The position numbers and the translations under genes were made by a program. The notes beneath the pieces are model-generated. The model was not told where the DNA came from, did not search any database, and was given only the letters and a program-made list of their open reading frames with translations. DNA of 64,000 bases from Pedobacter sp. Leaf216 (GTDB lineage Bacteria; Bacteroidota; Bacteroidia; Sphingobacteriales; Sphingobacteriaceae): assembly GCF_001421515.1 (NCBI RefSeq), contig NZ_LMKM01000033.1:1-64000 (forward strand), read 5' to 3'. Shown one piece after another: positions 42,783-52,525 of this stretch (its first letter is position 1; the number at the start of each line of letters is the position of its first letter).

Positions 42783-44588
42783 TTAATTAATATCTACTTG
42801 ACTACCTGTTATTGTTTGAACCCCAGTTGATGTTTGCGAAATGGTTGTTTTAGAATCAATCACAATGCCATTGCTCGCTTTCGAATCTATGTTTTTCGTA
42901 TCAATAGTTACTGCAGTGGTGGCATTTTTACCAATGTTAACAGCATCGCCCGGCTTCTCACCTGCATTTGCGTTAATCACCTGCGTACCCTGAATATTGA
43001 TTACCTTACCAATAATATCAATCGTTCCATCCTTTTTCATCGTAATACTACTTAAACCCGTCTTAATTACTATCTTCTCAGCAGATTCTGCTGTAATCAA
43101 TCCTGGTCCGTTTTCAATCTTCACAAGGTTTGCCGCATTTGTACCCAGGTTCAGTGCATGGTTTAGATCATCAAAACTTAAAGCACTTCCCTTTCTTGAA
43201 GTCATGCCCTTAATGTTACTATTTTTAAATCCTTTACTATCTCCACTCTTTCCATGGTAAACACTACCCATTACTACAGGCCTGGCTACATTACCTTCTT
43301 CGAATGCAATTACCACCTGGTCGCCTTTTTCAGGAATGACATGGAAACCCCTGTTTTTTCCGGTATCGCCGCTACCTGCATTGGGGCTAACAACCCTTAA
43401 CCATTCAGTAGGGTCGTTGGTTTGACATTCCCATTTAAATTTCACTTTAATCCGGCCCTGCCCTTGCGGATCGTCGTTATCAACCACATCTGCCAGCTGC
43501 ATATCCGAATGTGGTTTCTCATAATTTTTAACCATCAAACGTTCAGTTGTAGCTACTAAGCCTTCGAAAGTGTTGCTGTATTTGCCTGTTCCATCTATTT
43601 GGTGATTGATGGAGGTAATTAAAAACTTCCCTAGGCTCTCTGTTGCAAAAGCCAGCTCTTTCCTGATACTCATGGTTATTTCGGCAATGCTTCCTATAGT
43701 GAGTAACGCATTATCGCCACCTGCATTTATCTTTAATAGTTCGCTAATATGTGCTTTTTCCTCATTTTCTACATGTCTTTTGATATCATTGCCATTATCA
43801 ACCCGAATTAATGAAGGTTGATTAAAGGTTTTGCTGTACATCGAATTAGAGGCCTTAATGGCATGCGCCAGATCAGGATTTCCGTCAGCTTTACCACTAC
43901 TTTCACTATGCAGCATTTCATCCTGCTTAGGATTATAGGCAAAACGCTTATATTTTATCGGCGAAACTTCCATGGCATATTGCAGGTTATGCACATCGCG
44001 ACCATAAAAGAGTGCTATTTCTTTCTGATCGTTAGGCTTGCCAAAATTAAGCTGCCTGCCATCATAATAAAACCACTCATGGTATTCACCTGAAAGGCGG
44101 TTTAAGAATGCAAAATCACTCTCCCGGTATTGTATAAGGTAATCAATCGCAGCTTTTCTGGAAGCGTTGGTTACAATTGCCAGGTCGTTAACAGGTGTAT
44201 CTTTGGTAGCGAGTTTTACAATAGTATCTAGGTCTTTATCCAGGTAAGAACCCAGATCCGGTCCGCGGTCGATTAATATGGTAGGGCTATAGCCACTAAT
44301 AATTAAAACACCATGATAGCCATGGCTCTGCGAAAGCTCTACCTTGGTAACCAGGCCGGTAAAATATTGCAGGTTTTCTGGAGAATGCCCAAAAGATGCA
44401 GTTAGGGTTTTGCCCACGAAATTGCGGCTGTCATCCAAGCTGATCAAACCTGGGGCACCCAATTGATCGTGGTTAAAATGAAGCTCAAAATAATGGTGCT
44501 GATTGAAAGATTGTAAAAGATTAAAAGAAGTAAAATGAGCTATTGCTGTATCTTCTATACTGATTTCTACGATAAGTTTGTTTTCCAT
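42783..44588 (-). CDS. vgrG: VgrG-like spike protein
   Basis: A 601-residue contractile-injection spike. The first 350 residues are the gp27-like hub (FELHFNHDQLG, YFTGLVTKVELSQSH, YRESDFAFLNRL). The OB-fold/gp5 domain sits near residues 365-455 (DNDDPQGQGRIKVKF, then EKGDQVVIAFEEGNVARPVVMGSVYHG). A repetitive beta-helix needle follows (KIVIKTGLSSITMKKDGTI, GKVINIQG, and NIGKNATTAVTID). This is the Bacteroidota type VI (T6SS-iii) or eCIS class. No sheath, tube, baseplate or ClpV gene is in the window, so it is an orphan spike that needs a machine encoded elsewhere. Confidence 0.92.
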   Translation of the reverse strand: MENKLIVEISIEDTAIAHFTSFNLLQSFNQHHYFELHFNHDQLGAPGLISLDDSRNFVGKTLTASFGHSPENLQYFTGLVTKVELSQSHGYHGVLIISGYSPTILIDRGPDLGSYLDKDLDTIVKLATKDTPVNDLAIVTNASRKAAIDYLIQYRESDFAFLNRLSGEYHEWFYYDGRQLNFGKPNDQKEIALFYGRDVHNLQYAMEVSPIKYKRFAYNPKQDEMLHSESSGKADGNPDLAHAIKASNSMYSKTFNQPSLIRVDNGNDIKRHVENEEKAHISELLKINAGGDNALLTIGSIAEITMSIRKELAFATESLGKFLITSINHQIDGTGKYSNTFEGLVATTERLMVKNYEKPHSDMQLADVVDNDDPQGQGRIKVKFKWECQTNDPTEWLRVVSPNAGSGDTGKNRGFHVIPEKGDQVVIAFEEGNVARPVVMGSVYHGKSGDSKGFKNSNIKGMTSRKGSALSFDDLNHALNLGTNAANLVKIENGPGLITAESAEKIVIKTGLSSITMKKDGTIDIIGKVINIQGTQVINANAGEKPGDAVNIGKNATTAVTIDTKNIDSKASNGIVIDSKTTISQTSTGVQTITGSQVDIN

Positions 44589-44628
44589 AGTGTAGTGTAT
44601 TCATTTACTTTAATGGTAGCGTAATTGG

Positions 44629-45345
44629 CTACATTTTTTTATATATCGCAATTTTATAAAGACCAGGATAGAAGTGCACTTCAAATTGCTTTCCTGCTGC
44701 ATTTCTTTTAGGTGAAGCCTCTATGTTTTTTTTAGTGTAAGGATGTACTTCTATAGTGTTTTCTTTTTTTAGATAACCATTACCGATCATGGCATCGATA
44801 TCGTTGGGCCGTACATGGATACAGCCGTGTGATTCTGCCAGCTGGAAGATCCTTCCTGAAGAAGTTGCAGCTTCATCAGGCGGGGTGGTATGGATAAAAT
44901 CACCCATAACATATTCTTTTCCGTTCATTTTCCGATCGTTGTTCATATCCTTGAAATACTTTATGGAAACATGTCCAAAATCATTAAACAACCATTTGGT
45001 TGGGATGGGAGAATTGGGATAAAGATCGCGCTGGTATTTGAGCACTGCATTTGTAACTCCACGCTGATCATTTCTATATTTTCCCCATTGTGCATTTACA
45101 TCAGTTAACTTTTTCCAGATACCCATATATTTCACCATCACGATGTTTCCACTTATCTTGATTTCGGTTCCCCAGGATATGCCTGACCACATGGCATAAC
45201 GACCATAACTAACATGTTTTTCTATGCTTTTGATGACAAACCTGCCAGCGGTTGTAGAGGTTTGAGAATGACCATCGTCTCCCATTTTAACATTGGAAGG
45301 GCCGCCATGTGCATCATATTCTTTAATTTTTACGAGCGTATTCAT
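44629..45345 (-). CDS. L,D-transpeptidase (YkuD) domain protein without signal peptide
   Basis: A 238-residue protein with an L,D-transpeptidase catalytic motif: His152 in IHTTPPDEAA and SHGCIHVRPND around Cys175. The Arg that normally follows (SHGCxR) is His here. Enzymes of this fold cross-link or cleave peptidoglycan peptides. The N-terminus (MNTLVKIKEYDAHGGPSNVK) has no Sec signal, unusual for a periplasmic enzyme. It lies 40 bases before vgrG, so it may be an injected cell-wall effector. It starts six bases after the lipoprotein stop. Confidence 0.82.
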   Translation of the reverse strand: MNTLVKIKEYDAHGGPSNVKMGDDGHSQTSTTAGRFVIKSIEKHVSYGRYAMWSGISWGTEIKISGNIVMVKYMGIWKKLTDVNAQWGKYRNDQRGVTNAVLKYQRDLYPNSPIPTKWLFNDFGHVSIKYFKDMNNDRKMNGKEYVMGDFIHTTPPDEAATSSGRIFQLAESHGCIHVRPNDIDAMIGNGYLKKENTIEVHPYTKKNIEASPKRNAAGKQFEVHFYPGLYKIAIYKKM

Positions 45346-45351
45346 TGTTGT

Positions 45352-45912
45352 TTATCTATATTTTAAAACCTCAACCATGGTAACCTGGGCAAGCTCAAGC
45401 TTTTCATTATTGTTAAAGGTTAACTTTATCGATGTATAGGCATTTAGATTTATCTCAACGGGAAGCGGTTGTTCAGTTACGCCGATTGTAGGTTTCTCTT
45501 TTTTAATGTTCCCAAAATGACGTGTAAAATCACCTACACGTAATGAATCGCTAATAAATTTTGGCAGCAACAATATAGCTCCAGCACCTATATGGCTTGC
45601 ATTGTTATTTTGATATGATTGAACGATGATATTTTGAGCATTTTTATTCTGTTCACCCTTATAAATACTGAGTGGTAATTTATTTGCGAACGATTTGTTT
45701 AATGATATGATATTGGATTCGTTAAATCTGTTTAAAGGAATCTTTGCCACTGAATCAGTATAGGAAAGAAATAGATCTGTAACAGTTATTTTTCCTGCTA
45801 TCTGATTATTATTTGTTTTATGCTGTTTATGATCACCATTACAACCTACAAAACAGGCAGATAATGCATATAATAAAACAAAAAGTATATTAAAACGAAA
45901 ATATAACGGCAT
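45352..45912 (-). CDS. lipoprotein of unknown function before the L,D-transpeptidase
   Basis: A 186-residue lipoprotein. The signal ends with two possible lipobox cysteines (LSAC, Cys20, and FVGC, Cys24), then a polar linker (DHKQHKTNNNQ) and a mixed beta domain ending LELAQVTMVEVLKYR. I do not recognise the family. It is the first gene of the vgrG train and sits six bases before the L,D-transpeptidase, so a periplasmic immunity role against that enzyme is plausible but only inference. Confidence 0.7.
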   Translation of the reverse strand: MPLYFRFNILFVLLYALSACFVGCNGDHKQHKTNNNQIAGKITVTDLFLSYTDSVAKIPLNRFNESNIISLNKSFANKLPLSIYKGEQNKNAQNIIVQSYQNNNASHIGAGAILLLPKFISDSLRVGDFTRHFGNIKKEKPTIGVTEQPLPVEINLNAYTSIKLTFNNNEKLELAQVTMVEVLKYR

Positions 45913-46590
45913 AATTTACATGTTAGAGGTTTAAAAATTGCAGGGAGAATAGCGATTGATGTTAAGCAGGAAGATTATTTAACCTAACACTTCAATTAAG
46001 CATTAGTAATAATCAAAGTTTTCGCTTTTCTTATAATTTTGGTACCGCGCGTTGTAAAAAAGGAACTTCAAAATTATTTACATCACAGATATAAACGTTG
46101 ATATAATAAATTAACATGAAATCTTTGTCAGGAAAACTGTGTTCAGTTGTGAGAGCCATAATTTAAATCTAATTGTTGCGATGTAGTTGACAACTACAAT
46201 TATCACAAACCAAATATCAGGCCAACAAAATAAAATATATTTAATTGTGGGTTTTTAAAATCAGTAATTGGGCGAAAATCAGTTTAAATGACGCGCTAAG
46301 GAACAAATCGACGAAGATTAAACTTTATAAGCATGTGGAAAAGTTCAAGATATTGAAGATTAAAATTTACATTTATGTCATACTAAAAAGTAAAATATTA
46401 TACAATAACGTGATATTTGATTAAACGTTGAAGCCGTTTGATTGAGTTAAAGCCTGCACCATTTGATACAATTTCAATTTATATACCCAGGGCTTAAAAA
46501 AGTTTTTTAGGCTTATACGGAAATTTAATCCATACCTTTCTTTAGAAAGCAAAGGCTGTGGTGCTTGGCAATGTTAATCCCGCCATTTGA

Positions 46591-46645
46591 TCATACGCTT
46601 TCAGGCCTTAAGCACAGGCCGGTATCCGCAATGTCGGGTTTAGAT
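46591..46645 (+). repeat. dispersed intergenic repeat, copy 2
   Basis: TCATACGCTTTCAGGCC... through GGTATCCGCA, 36 of 40 bases identical to 5562-5601, with weaker similarity to about 46645. Same orientation as copy 1, again away from genes. Confidence 0.7.
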
Positions 46646-46680
46646 TGAGCGTTTGCCGCACAAAACCAACCAACCTAAAC

Positions 46681-46747
46681 CCGGTAGCAGCGGGCACACT
46701 CCTGATTTTTTCTATCAGGAGCGTAAAGCGGATAACGGGACTACCGG
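46681..46747 (+). repeat. nested inverted-repeat element
   Basis: Outer arms CCGGTAG (46681-46687) and CTACCGG (46741-46747) enclose an inner perfect stem CTCCTGAT (46699-46706) and ATCAGGAG (46714-46721) with a 7-base loop. The segment between contains AGCGGGCAC and GCGGATAACGGG. The shape resembles a REP-like or MITE-like element. Confidence 0.7.
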
Positions 46748-46841
46748 AACCGATTGAAACCGAACCCTGATTTTCAAAACCTAAAAAATGAGACTGGAGA
46801 TAGTTGATTCACACCAAACCTTACACTCCTAAAAAACTAAA

Positions 46842-46871
46842 AACCCCGCAAGGTTTTGAACCTGCGAGGTT
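46842..46871 (-). terminator. terminator of the APC permease gene
   Basis: Imperfect stem between AACCCCGCAAGGTT and AACCTGCGAGGTT with a short TTG loop, followed on the minus strand by TTTTTAG. It lies 28 bases after the stop at 46899. Confidence 0.75.
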
Positions 46872-46898
46872 GATATAAAAAATATAAAGTTAATTAGG

Positions 46899-48344
46899 TT
46901 AATCTATTTGCTGGTCTTTCTTATTTATAAAAAAGTAAACCGGAACGCCCAGTAATACAATCAAAAGCCCAGGCCATGTATATTGTTGCTTATAAATTAA
47001 AAGCAATACACAAAAAGCTGCACCGATTAATAAATAAATAATTGGTGTAACCGGATATAACCAGGTTTTATATGGCCGTTCTAAATCAGGTTGTTTTATC
47101 CTTAAATAAATTACGCCAAAAACGGTTATCATATAAAAGAGTACGATTACGAAAGAGATCATATCTAAAAGATTGCCGTACTGACCGCTTAAGCATAATG
47201 CCGATGCCCAGATTCCCTGCATCCAAAGTGATTTTTCAGGCACGCCATTTTTGTTATTTTTAAGTGCTGCTTTAAAAAACATCCCATCTTTTGCCATGGT
47301 TTGAAAAACCCTTGCACCAGCCAGCACAATTCCATTTACGCAACCGAAAGTAGAAATCATCACCAATAAGGCAATTACAATCGTTCCAATTCCGTTACCA
47401 AAAATTTGTTCAGAAGCTGCAACAGCAACACGGTCGTTAAGTGCAAAAGCAATACTATCTCTGTTTAAAGTGTTCAGGTAAATAAAATTCACCAATAAAT
47501 AAAGAATCATTACCGCCGAAGTACCTAAAACCATTGAGCGTACTACGTTTTTTCTTGGGTTTTCTATTTCTCCGGAAACAAATGTTACATTCTCCCAGGC
47601 AACGCTAGAGAATACTGATCCTACCATTGCAGCGGCAATTCCACCCATTATTGTCATTCCGGAAATAGATTCCCAACCAGATTTCAAAAAATTACCGCTT
47701 GGATCTGTTTTAAGGTTACTGAATGCGCTCCACCCAAATTTCATATTATCTGCCCAAAAACTGTTTTTCACTAAAAGAAAGCCTAAAATTATTAAACCTA
47801 TTAAAGCGATAATTTTGGATCCTGTAAAAATATTTTGCAACCATTTCCCACTTTCCACACCTTTAGTATTGATATAAGTTAAAAGCAGAATTACCCCTAT
47901 GGCTACAATCTGTATCCAGGTAATTTTATATCCACCACTTTGAAAAATGGGAGCTGCATCATTTAAAGCAGGAATCAGATAGGCTGTAAATTTGCCAAAT
48001 GCAACTGCAACTGCAGCTATAGTACCAGTTTGAATTACGGTAAAGAGACCCCAACCATAAAGAAATCCCATCATTTTACCGAAAATTTCTTTCAGGTAAG
48101 TGTATTGTCCGCCAGCTTTAGGAAACATAGAAGAAAGTTCTCCATAAGAAATCGCAGCTGCAACTGTCATTACCCCGGTGATAATCCAAACCACAATCAA
48201 CCAGTAACCAGAGCCTAGGTTCCGCATGATATCGGCACTAACAATAAAGATCCCACTTCCGATCATTGAGCCCATTACCAGCATTGTGGCATCGAAAAGA
48301 CTTAATTTTCTTTTAGAAGGTTCATCTTCTTTTTGAATTTCCAT
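46899..48344 (-). CDS. APC-family amino acid permease
   Basis: A 481-residue membrane transporter with about 12 hydrophobic segments. The APC signature is visible: LFDATMLVMGSMIGSGIFIVS at the start (first helix with GSGIF), then SYGELSSMFPKAGGQYTYLKE and VAWENVTFVSGEIENPRKNV. Amino-acid/polyamine exchange is expected; substrate is not readable. It lies on its own with a terminator and a divergent pyrophosphatase gene. Confidence 0.9.
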   Translation of the reverse strand: MEIQKEDEPSKRKLSLFDATMLVMGSMIGSGIFIVSADIMRNLGSGYWLIVVWIITGVMTVAAAISYGELSSMFPKAGGQYTYLKEIFGKMMGFLYGWGLFTVIQTGTIAAVAVAFGKFTAYLIPALNDAAPIFQSGGYKITWIQIVAIGVILLLTYINTKGVESGKWLQNIFTGSKIIALIGLIILGFLLVKNSFWADNMKFGWSAFSNLKTDPSGNFLKSGWESISGMTIMGGIAAAMVGSVFSSVAWENVTFVSGEIENPRKNVVRSMVLGTSAVMILYLLVNFIYLNTLNRDSIAFALNDRVAVAASEQIFGNGIGTIVIALLVMISTFGCVNGIVLAGARVFQTMAKDGMFFKAALKNNKNGVPEKSLWMQGIWASALCLSGQYGNLLDMISFVIVLFYMITVFGVIYLRIKQPDLERPYKTWLYPVTPIIYLLIGAAFCVLLLIYKQQYTWPGLLIVLLGVPVYFFINKKDQQID

Positions 48345-48592
48345 TTTAGTTTAAGTTTAGTTTGTGGCTAATTTATTTAAAAAAACGAAATTGTAAGGCA
48401 TTTTTATGCCAGCAAATTTTTATTCACTTGTGTGGCGAAAATTTTATCACAAGAAAAATATTTTATTAACTTGCTAGATATAAGTGCATAGCTTAAAGCG
48501 AAGTGATTATGAAGGGTGAAACAATAGCCTTATTTAAACAGTTCACTAAATAAACAACAATCAACTAACCAAATATAAATCAATTATTAACT

Positions 48593-50839
48593 ATGGATTT
48601 TTTACAAAACAATTTAATTTACTGTATTCCGGCACTGGGCCTTGTTGGAATTATAGTTATGATGGTTAAAAGTGCCTGGGTAAATAAGCAGGATGCCGGC
48701 GATAAAAACATGCAAGAGCTTGCCGGCTATATTGCTGATGGTGCAATGGCCTTTTTAAAAGCCGAATGGAGGGTATTGAGCATTTTTGCCGTTTTTACAG
48801 CAGCATTATTGGCTTATTCCGGAACAATTACCGAAATCAAAGGTGTACCGATGCATTCGAGCTGGATAATTTCCATATCTTTTATTATTGGAGCCGTATT
48901 TTCTGCAACCGCAGGTTATATCGGAATGAAATCTGCCACAAAAGCCAATGTAAGAACCACACAAGCGGCCAGAACCAGTTTAAAACAGGCATTAAAAGTT
49001 TCTTTTACCGGCGGTACGGTAATGGGCCTAGGCGTTGCCGGACTTGCTGTTTTAGGTTTAGGTGGATTATTTATCGTTTTTTTACAGCTATTTCATGTTA
49101 CCAGTGCCAATAGTGTAGAAATGAGAACCGCTATTGAAGTGTTAACAGGTTTCTCTTTAGGAGCCGAATCAATAGCCTTATTTGCGCGTGTAGGTGGCGG
49201 TATATACACTAAGGCTGCCGATGTTGGTGCCGATTTAGTGGGCAAAGTTGAAGCCGGAATTCCTGAAGATGATGTACGTAACCCTGCAACAATTGCCGAT
49301 AACGTAGGCGATAATGTTGGTGATGTTGCTGGTATGGGTGCCGATTTATTCGGTTCTTATGTAGCCACAATTTTAGCCACAATGGTTTTAGGACAAGAAA
49401 TTACTGTAACTGATAAATTTGGCGGCATGTCGCCCATCTTATTGCCAATGGTAATTTGTGGATTGGGCATTTTATTTTCGATTATTGGAACCTGGTTTGT
49501 AACCATTAAAGATGAAAAATCGAATGTACAAACAGCATTAAATTTAGGCAACTGGTCATCAATCCTGATTACTGCAATAGCTTCCTTCTTTATTGTAAAA
49601 TGGATGTTGCCAGAAACACTTAAACTCCGCGGATATGAGTTTTCGAGCATAAATGTATTTTACGCCATTATTGTTGGTTTAGTAGTGGGTACGATTATGA
49701 GCATTGTTACCGAATATTTTACTGCCATGGGCAAAGGGCCGGTAAATTCCATTATCCAACAATCTTCAACAGGGCATGCTACAAATATTATTGCAGGTTT
49801 GGCTGTTGGAATGAAATCGACAGTTATCCCAATTCTGGTTTTGGCAGGCGGTATCATGTTATCATACCATTTTGCCGGTTTATATGGGGTTGCCATCGCC
49901 GCAGCAGGAATGATGGCCACAACAGCCATGCAACTGGCCATTGATGCTTTCGGACCAATAGCGGATAATGCAGGTGGTATTGCAGAAATGAGTCAGTTAC
50001 CGCCAGAAGTTCGCGAACGTACCGATAATTTAGATGCTGTGGGCAATACAACAGCTGCTACCGGAAAAGGATTTGCCATAGCATCTGCTGCATTAACTTC
50101 GCTGGCCTTATTCGCCGCCTTTGTAGGCATTGCCGGTATTACTGCAATTGATATCTATAAAGCACCTGTTTTGGCCGGTTTATTTGTTGGAGGGATGATT
50201 CCTTTCATTTTTTCTGCCCTTTGTATCCAGGCTGTTGGAAAAGCCGCCATGGATATGGTTCAGGAAGTTCGCCGCCAGTTTAGGGAAATTCCAGGCATTA
50301 TGGAGTATAAAGCGAAACCTGAGTATGAAAAGTGTGTAGCCATATCAACCAAAGCATCTATCCGCGAAATGATGATGCCAGGTGCAATTGCTTTAATCAC
50401 CCCTATTATTATCGGTTTTACCTTTGGCCCCGAAGTTTTAGGCGGTTTATTGGCAGGTGTAACTGTTACAGGCGTGTTGATGGGTATCTTCCAAAGCAAT
50501 GCAGGCGGTGCATGGGACAACGCCAAAAAATCTTTCGAGCAAGGTGTAATGATTAATGGAGAAATGCACTATAAAAAATCAGAGCCACACAAGGCTTCTG
50601 TAACCGGAGATACAGTTGGCGACCCTTTTAAAGATACTTCGGGGCCTTCAATGAACATTTTGATCAAATTAATGTCTATCGTTTCACTAGTTATTGCTCC
50701 ATACATCGCAGTTAAGGCAATTGCAAGCGATCATAAACAAGAAGTTCGCAAAGAAATCCGGATTGAACAAAAAACCGATGCTTTGGGCAACCTAAAAACC
50801 GACACTTTATTAAATACAACCGATACTTTAAGCCGTTAG
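48593..50839 (+). CDS. hppA: membrane pyrophosphatase HppA, K+-dependent type
   Basis: A 748-residue membrane-bound pyrophosphatase with about 16 hydrophobic segments that couples pyrophosphate hydrolysis to H+ or Na+ export. The catalytic loop is [15 protein letters not shown] with [22 protein letters not shown] following. The loop [13 protein letters not shown] carries Ala488 where K+-independent enzymes have Lys, marking the K+-dependent class; that class often pumps Na+, so Na+ transport is likely but not shown. A 15-base-pair stem terminator follows. Confidence 0.94.
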   Translation: MDFLQNNLIYCIPALGLVGIIVMMVKSAWVNKQDAGDKNMQELAGYIADGAMAFLKAEWRVLSIFAVFTAALLAYSGTITEIKGVPMHSSWIISISFIIGAVFSATAGYIGMKSATKANVRTTQAARTSLKQALKVSFTGGTVMGLGVAGLAVLGLGGLFIVFLQLFHVTSANSVEMRTAIEVLTGFSLGAESIALFARVGGGIYTKAADVGADLVGKVEAGIPEDDVRNPATIADNVGDNVGDVAGMGADLFGSYVATILATMVLGQEITVTDKFGGMSPILLPMVICGLGILFSIIGTWFVTIKDEKSNVQTALNLGNWSSILITAIASFFIVKWMLPETLKLRGYEFSSINVFYAIIVGLVVGTIMSIVTEYFTAMGKGPVNSIIQQSSTGHATNIIAGLAVGMKSTVIPILVLAGGIMLSYHFAGLYGVAIAAAGMMATTAMQLAIDAFGPIADNAGGIAEMSQLPPEVRERTDNLDAVGNTTAATGKGFAIASAALTSLALFAAFVGIAGITAIDIYKAPVLAGLFVGGMIPFIFSALCIQAVGKAAMDMVQEVRRQFREIPGIMEYKAKPEYEKCVAISTKASIREMMMPGAIALITPIIIGFTFGPEVLGGLLAGVTVTGVLMGIFQSNAGGAWDNAKKSFEQGVMINGEMHYKKSEPHKASVTGDTVGDPFKDTSGPSMNILIKLMSIVSLVIAPYIAVKAIASDHKQEVRKEIRIEQKTDALGNLKTDTLLNTTDTLSR

Positions 50840-50863
50840 TTGTAAAATCATAGATATAATAAT

Positions 50864-50898
50864 AGTAAAAGGGATTTTTAACCAAAATCCCTTTTACT
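50864..50898 (+). terminator. terminator of hppA
   Basis: AGTAAAAGGGATTTT-TAACC-AAAATCCCTTTTACT: perfect 15-base-pair stem, 5-base loop, then TTTTCC. Confidence 0.9.
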
Positions 50899-50954
50899 TT
50901 TCCGTAATTTTTAATTACGTTTGGAGCTGAATTAATCTAAACAAAAACTATAAT

Positions 50955-52430
50955 ATGGGTTTATTTACTAAAAAGCCAATGCATCTATTGCTTGAAGAAG
51001 CAGGTGATTCAGGCAAAGGCTTAAAGCGTACACTTAGTGCAGGAGCATTAGTAGCTCTGGGTGTTGGCGCAATCATTGGTGCTGGTCTATTTGTGCGTAC
51101 TGCAGCTGCAGCCGCCCAAAACGCAGGTCCTTCGGTTACAATCGGATTCATAATAGCGGCAATAGGCTGTGCCTTAGCTGGATTATGCTATGCTGAATTA
51201 TCATCTTCAATTCCAATTTCAGGTAGTGCATATACTTATACTTATGCTACAATGGGCGAGTTGATGGCATGGGTAATTGGTTGGGATTTAGTATTGGAGT
51301 ATGCAGTTGGAGCAGCAACAGTAGGTATTGCATGGAGTGAATATTTAAATAAACTTTTGGTAGAGGTATTGCATATGTCTCCCATACCTTACGAATGGTG
51401 TCACTCCCCTTTTCAGTCGCATCCTGATGGTACTGTTAACGGTATTCTAAATCTTCCGGCTTTATTTATTGTAGGCTTGCTAAGTTTACTTTTAATTAAA
51501 GGAACTTCAGAATCTGCTTTTGTAAACGGTATTATCGTAATCACTAAAGTAGGTATCGTAATTTTAATTATTGTTTTAGGTTGGGGCTTTATTCACGAAG
51601 CCAACCACCATCCATACATTCCAGAGGCTACAACTTATGTAGATCATGCAGGTATCAGCCATAGTTTTGGTGGTTTCTGGGGAGTTATTGGTGCAGCCGG
51701 AACAGTGTTTTTCGCCTTCATCGGTTTCGACGCCGTAAGTACCGCAGCTCAAGAAACTAAAAACCCTAAAACAGCTATGCCAATTGGTATTTTAGGTTCA
51801 TTAGCAGTTTGTACAATATTATATATCTTATTTGCACACGTTTTAACAGGTATTGCTCCGGTAGAATTTTTCAGGACAAAAGGTGGCGAAGCTTCAGTTG
51901 TTGCTGCAATAAGTGAATACATGACTGGTTATAGCTGGTTATCTAAATTGGTAACTGTAGCTATTTTAGCAGGTTTTTCTTCTGTAATCCTGGTGATGTT
52001 ATTGGGCCAAAGCCGCGTATTTTATTCGATGAGTAAAGATGGTTTATTACCAAAAATGTTTAGCGATCTTCACCCTAAATTTAAAACACCTTTTAAAGCC
52101 AACCTTGTTATTTTGGTAATTGTGGGTTTATTTGCCGCATTTATTCCTGGTGATGTTGTTGGTGATATGACCAGTATTGGTACTTTATTTGCCTTTATGC
52201 TAGTTTGTGTTGCGGTAATTATCTTAAGAAAAACAGATCCGGATCTTCCACGTCAGTTTAGAACTCCTTGGGTGCCTATAATTCCAATTCTTGGTGTTGC
52301 TGCCTGCGGATTAATGATACTTGGCTTAGGTTGGACCAACTGGTTAAGGTTATTTGGCTGGTTAGCTTTAGGTTTCATTATTTATTTTGGATACAGCAGA
52401 AAAAATTCTCATTTGAGAGACGTAAAATAA
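50955..52430 (+). CDS. APC-superfamily cationic amino acid transporter-like permease
   Basis: A 491-residue permease with about 12 hydrophobic segments, closest in appearance to the CAT branch. Start region LSAGALVALGVGAIIGAGLFVRTAA carries the APC helix-1 motif; then CYAELSSSIPISGSAYTY, FFAFIGFDAVSTAAQETKNP and FYSMSKDGLLPKMF. It differs from the leftward permease at 46899 and is not a recent copy. Flanked by terminators on both sides, so monocistronic. Confidence 0.9.
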   Translation: MGLFTKKPMHLLLEEAGDSGKGLKRTLSAGALVALGVGAIIGAGLFVRTAAAAAQNAGPSVTIGFIIAAIGCALAGLCYAELSSSIPISGSAYTYTYATMGELMAWVIGWDLVLEYAVGAATVGIAWSEYLNKLLVEVLHMSPIPYEWCHSPFQSHPDGTVNGILNLPALFIVGLLSLLLIKGTSESAFVNGIIVITKVGIVILIIVLGWGFIHEANHHPYIPEATTYVDHAGISHSFGGFWGVIGAAGTVFFAFIGFDAVSTAAQETKNPKTAMPIGILGSLAVCTILYILFAHVLTGIAPVEFFRTKGGEASVVAAISEYMTGYSWLSKLVTVAILAGFSSVILVMLLGQSRVFYSMSKDGLLPKMFSDLHPKFKTPFKANLVILVIVGLFAAFIPGDVVGDMTSIGTLFAFMLVCVAVIILRKTDPDLPRQFRTPWVPIIPILGVAACGLMILGLGWTNWLRLFGWLALGFIIYFGYSRKNSHLRDVK

Positions 52431-52449
52431 AAATTTTTCTAAAAATTAT

Positions 52450-52473
52450 AAGCCCCGATGAAAGTCGGGGCTT
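52450..52473 (+). terminator. terminator of the CAT-like permease
   Basis: AAGCCCCGA-TGAAAG-TCGGGGCTT, 9-base-pair stem, then TTTTTT. Confidence 0.9.
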
Positions 52474-52525
52474 TTTTTATGTTAAATAATTGTTAATAAA
52501 ACTACCTTTGCAAAAAATTGATAAC

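Larger units (their letters stand above)
45913..46898. other. non-coding region upstream of the vgrG train
   Basis: A 986-base gap. The left part, AT-rich, must hold the promoter of the leftward train, but no clear TAnnTTTG is seen. The right part holds a dispersed repeat (46591), a structured inverted-repeat element (46681-46747) and the terminator of the permease gene. No gene found. Confidence 0.6.

Noticed and set aside
46117-46167. 16-codon open frame in the gap beyond the VgrG train
   Set aside because: Too short and without ribosome-binding, homology or context support to call a peptide gene.
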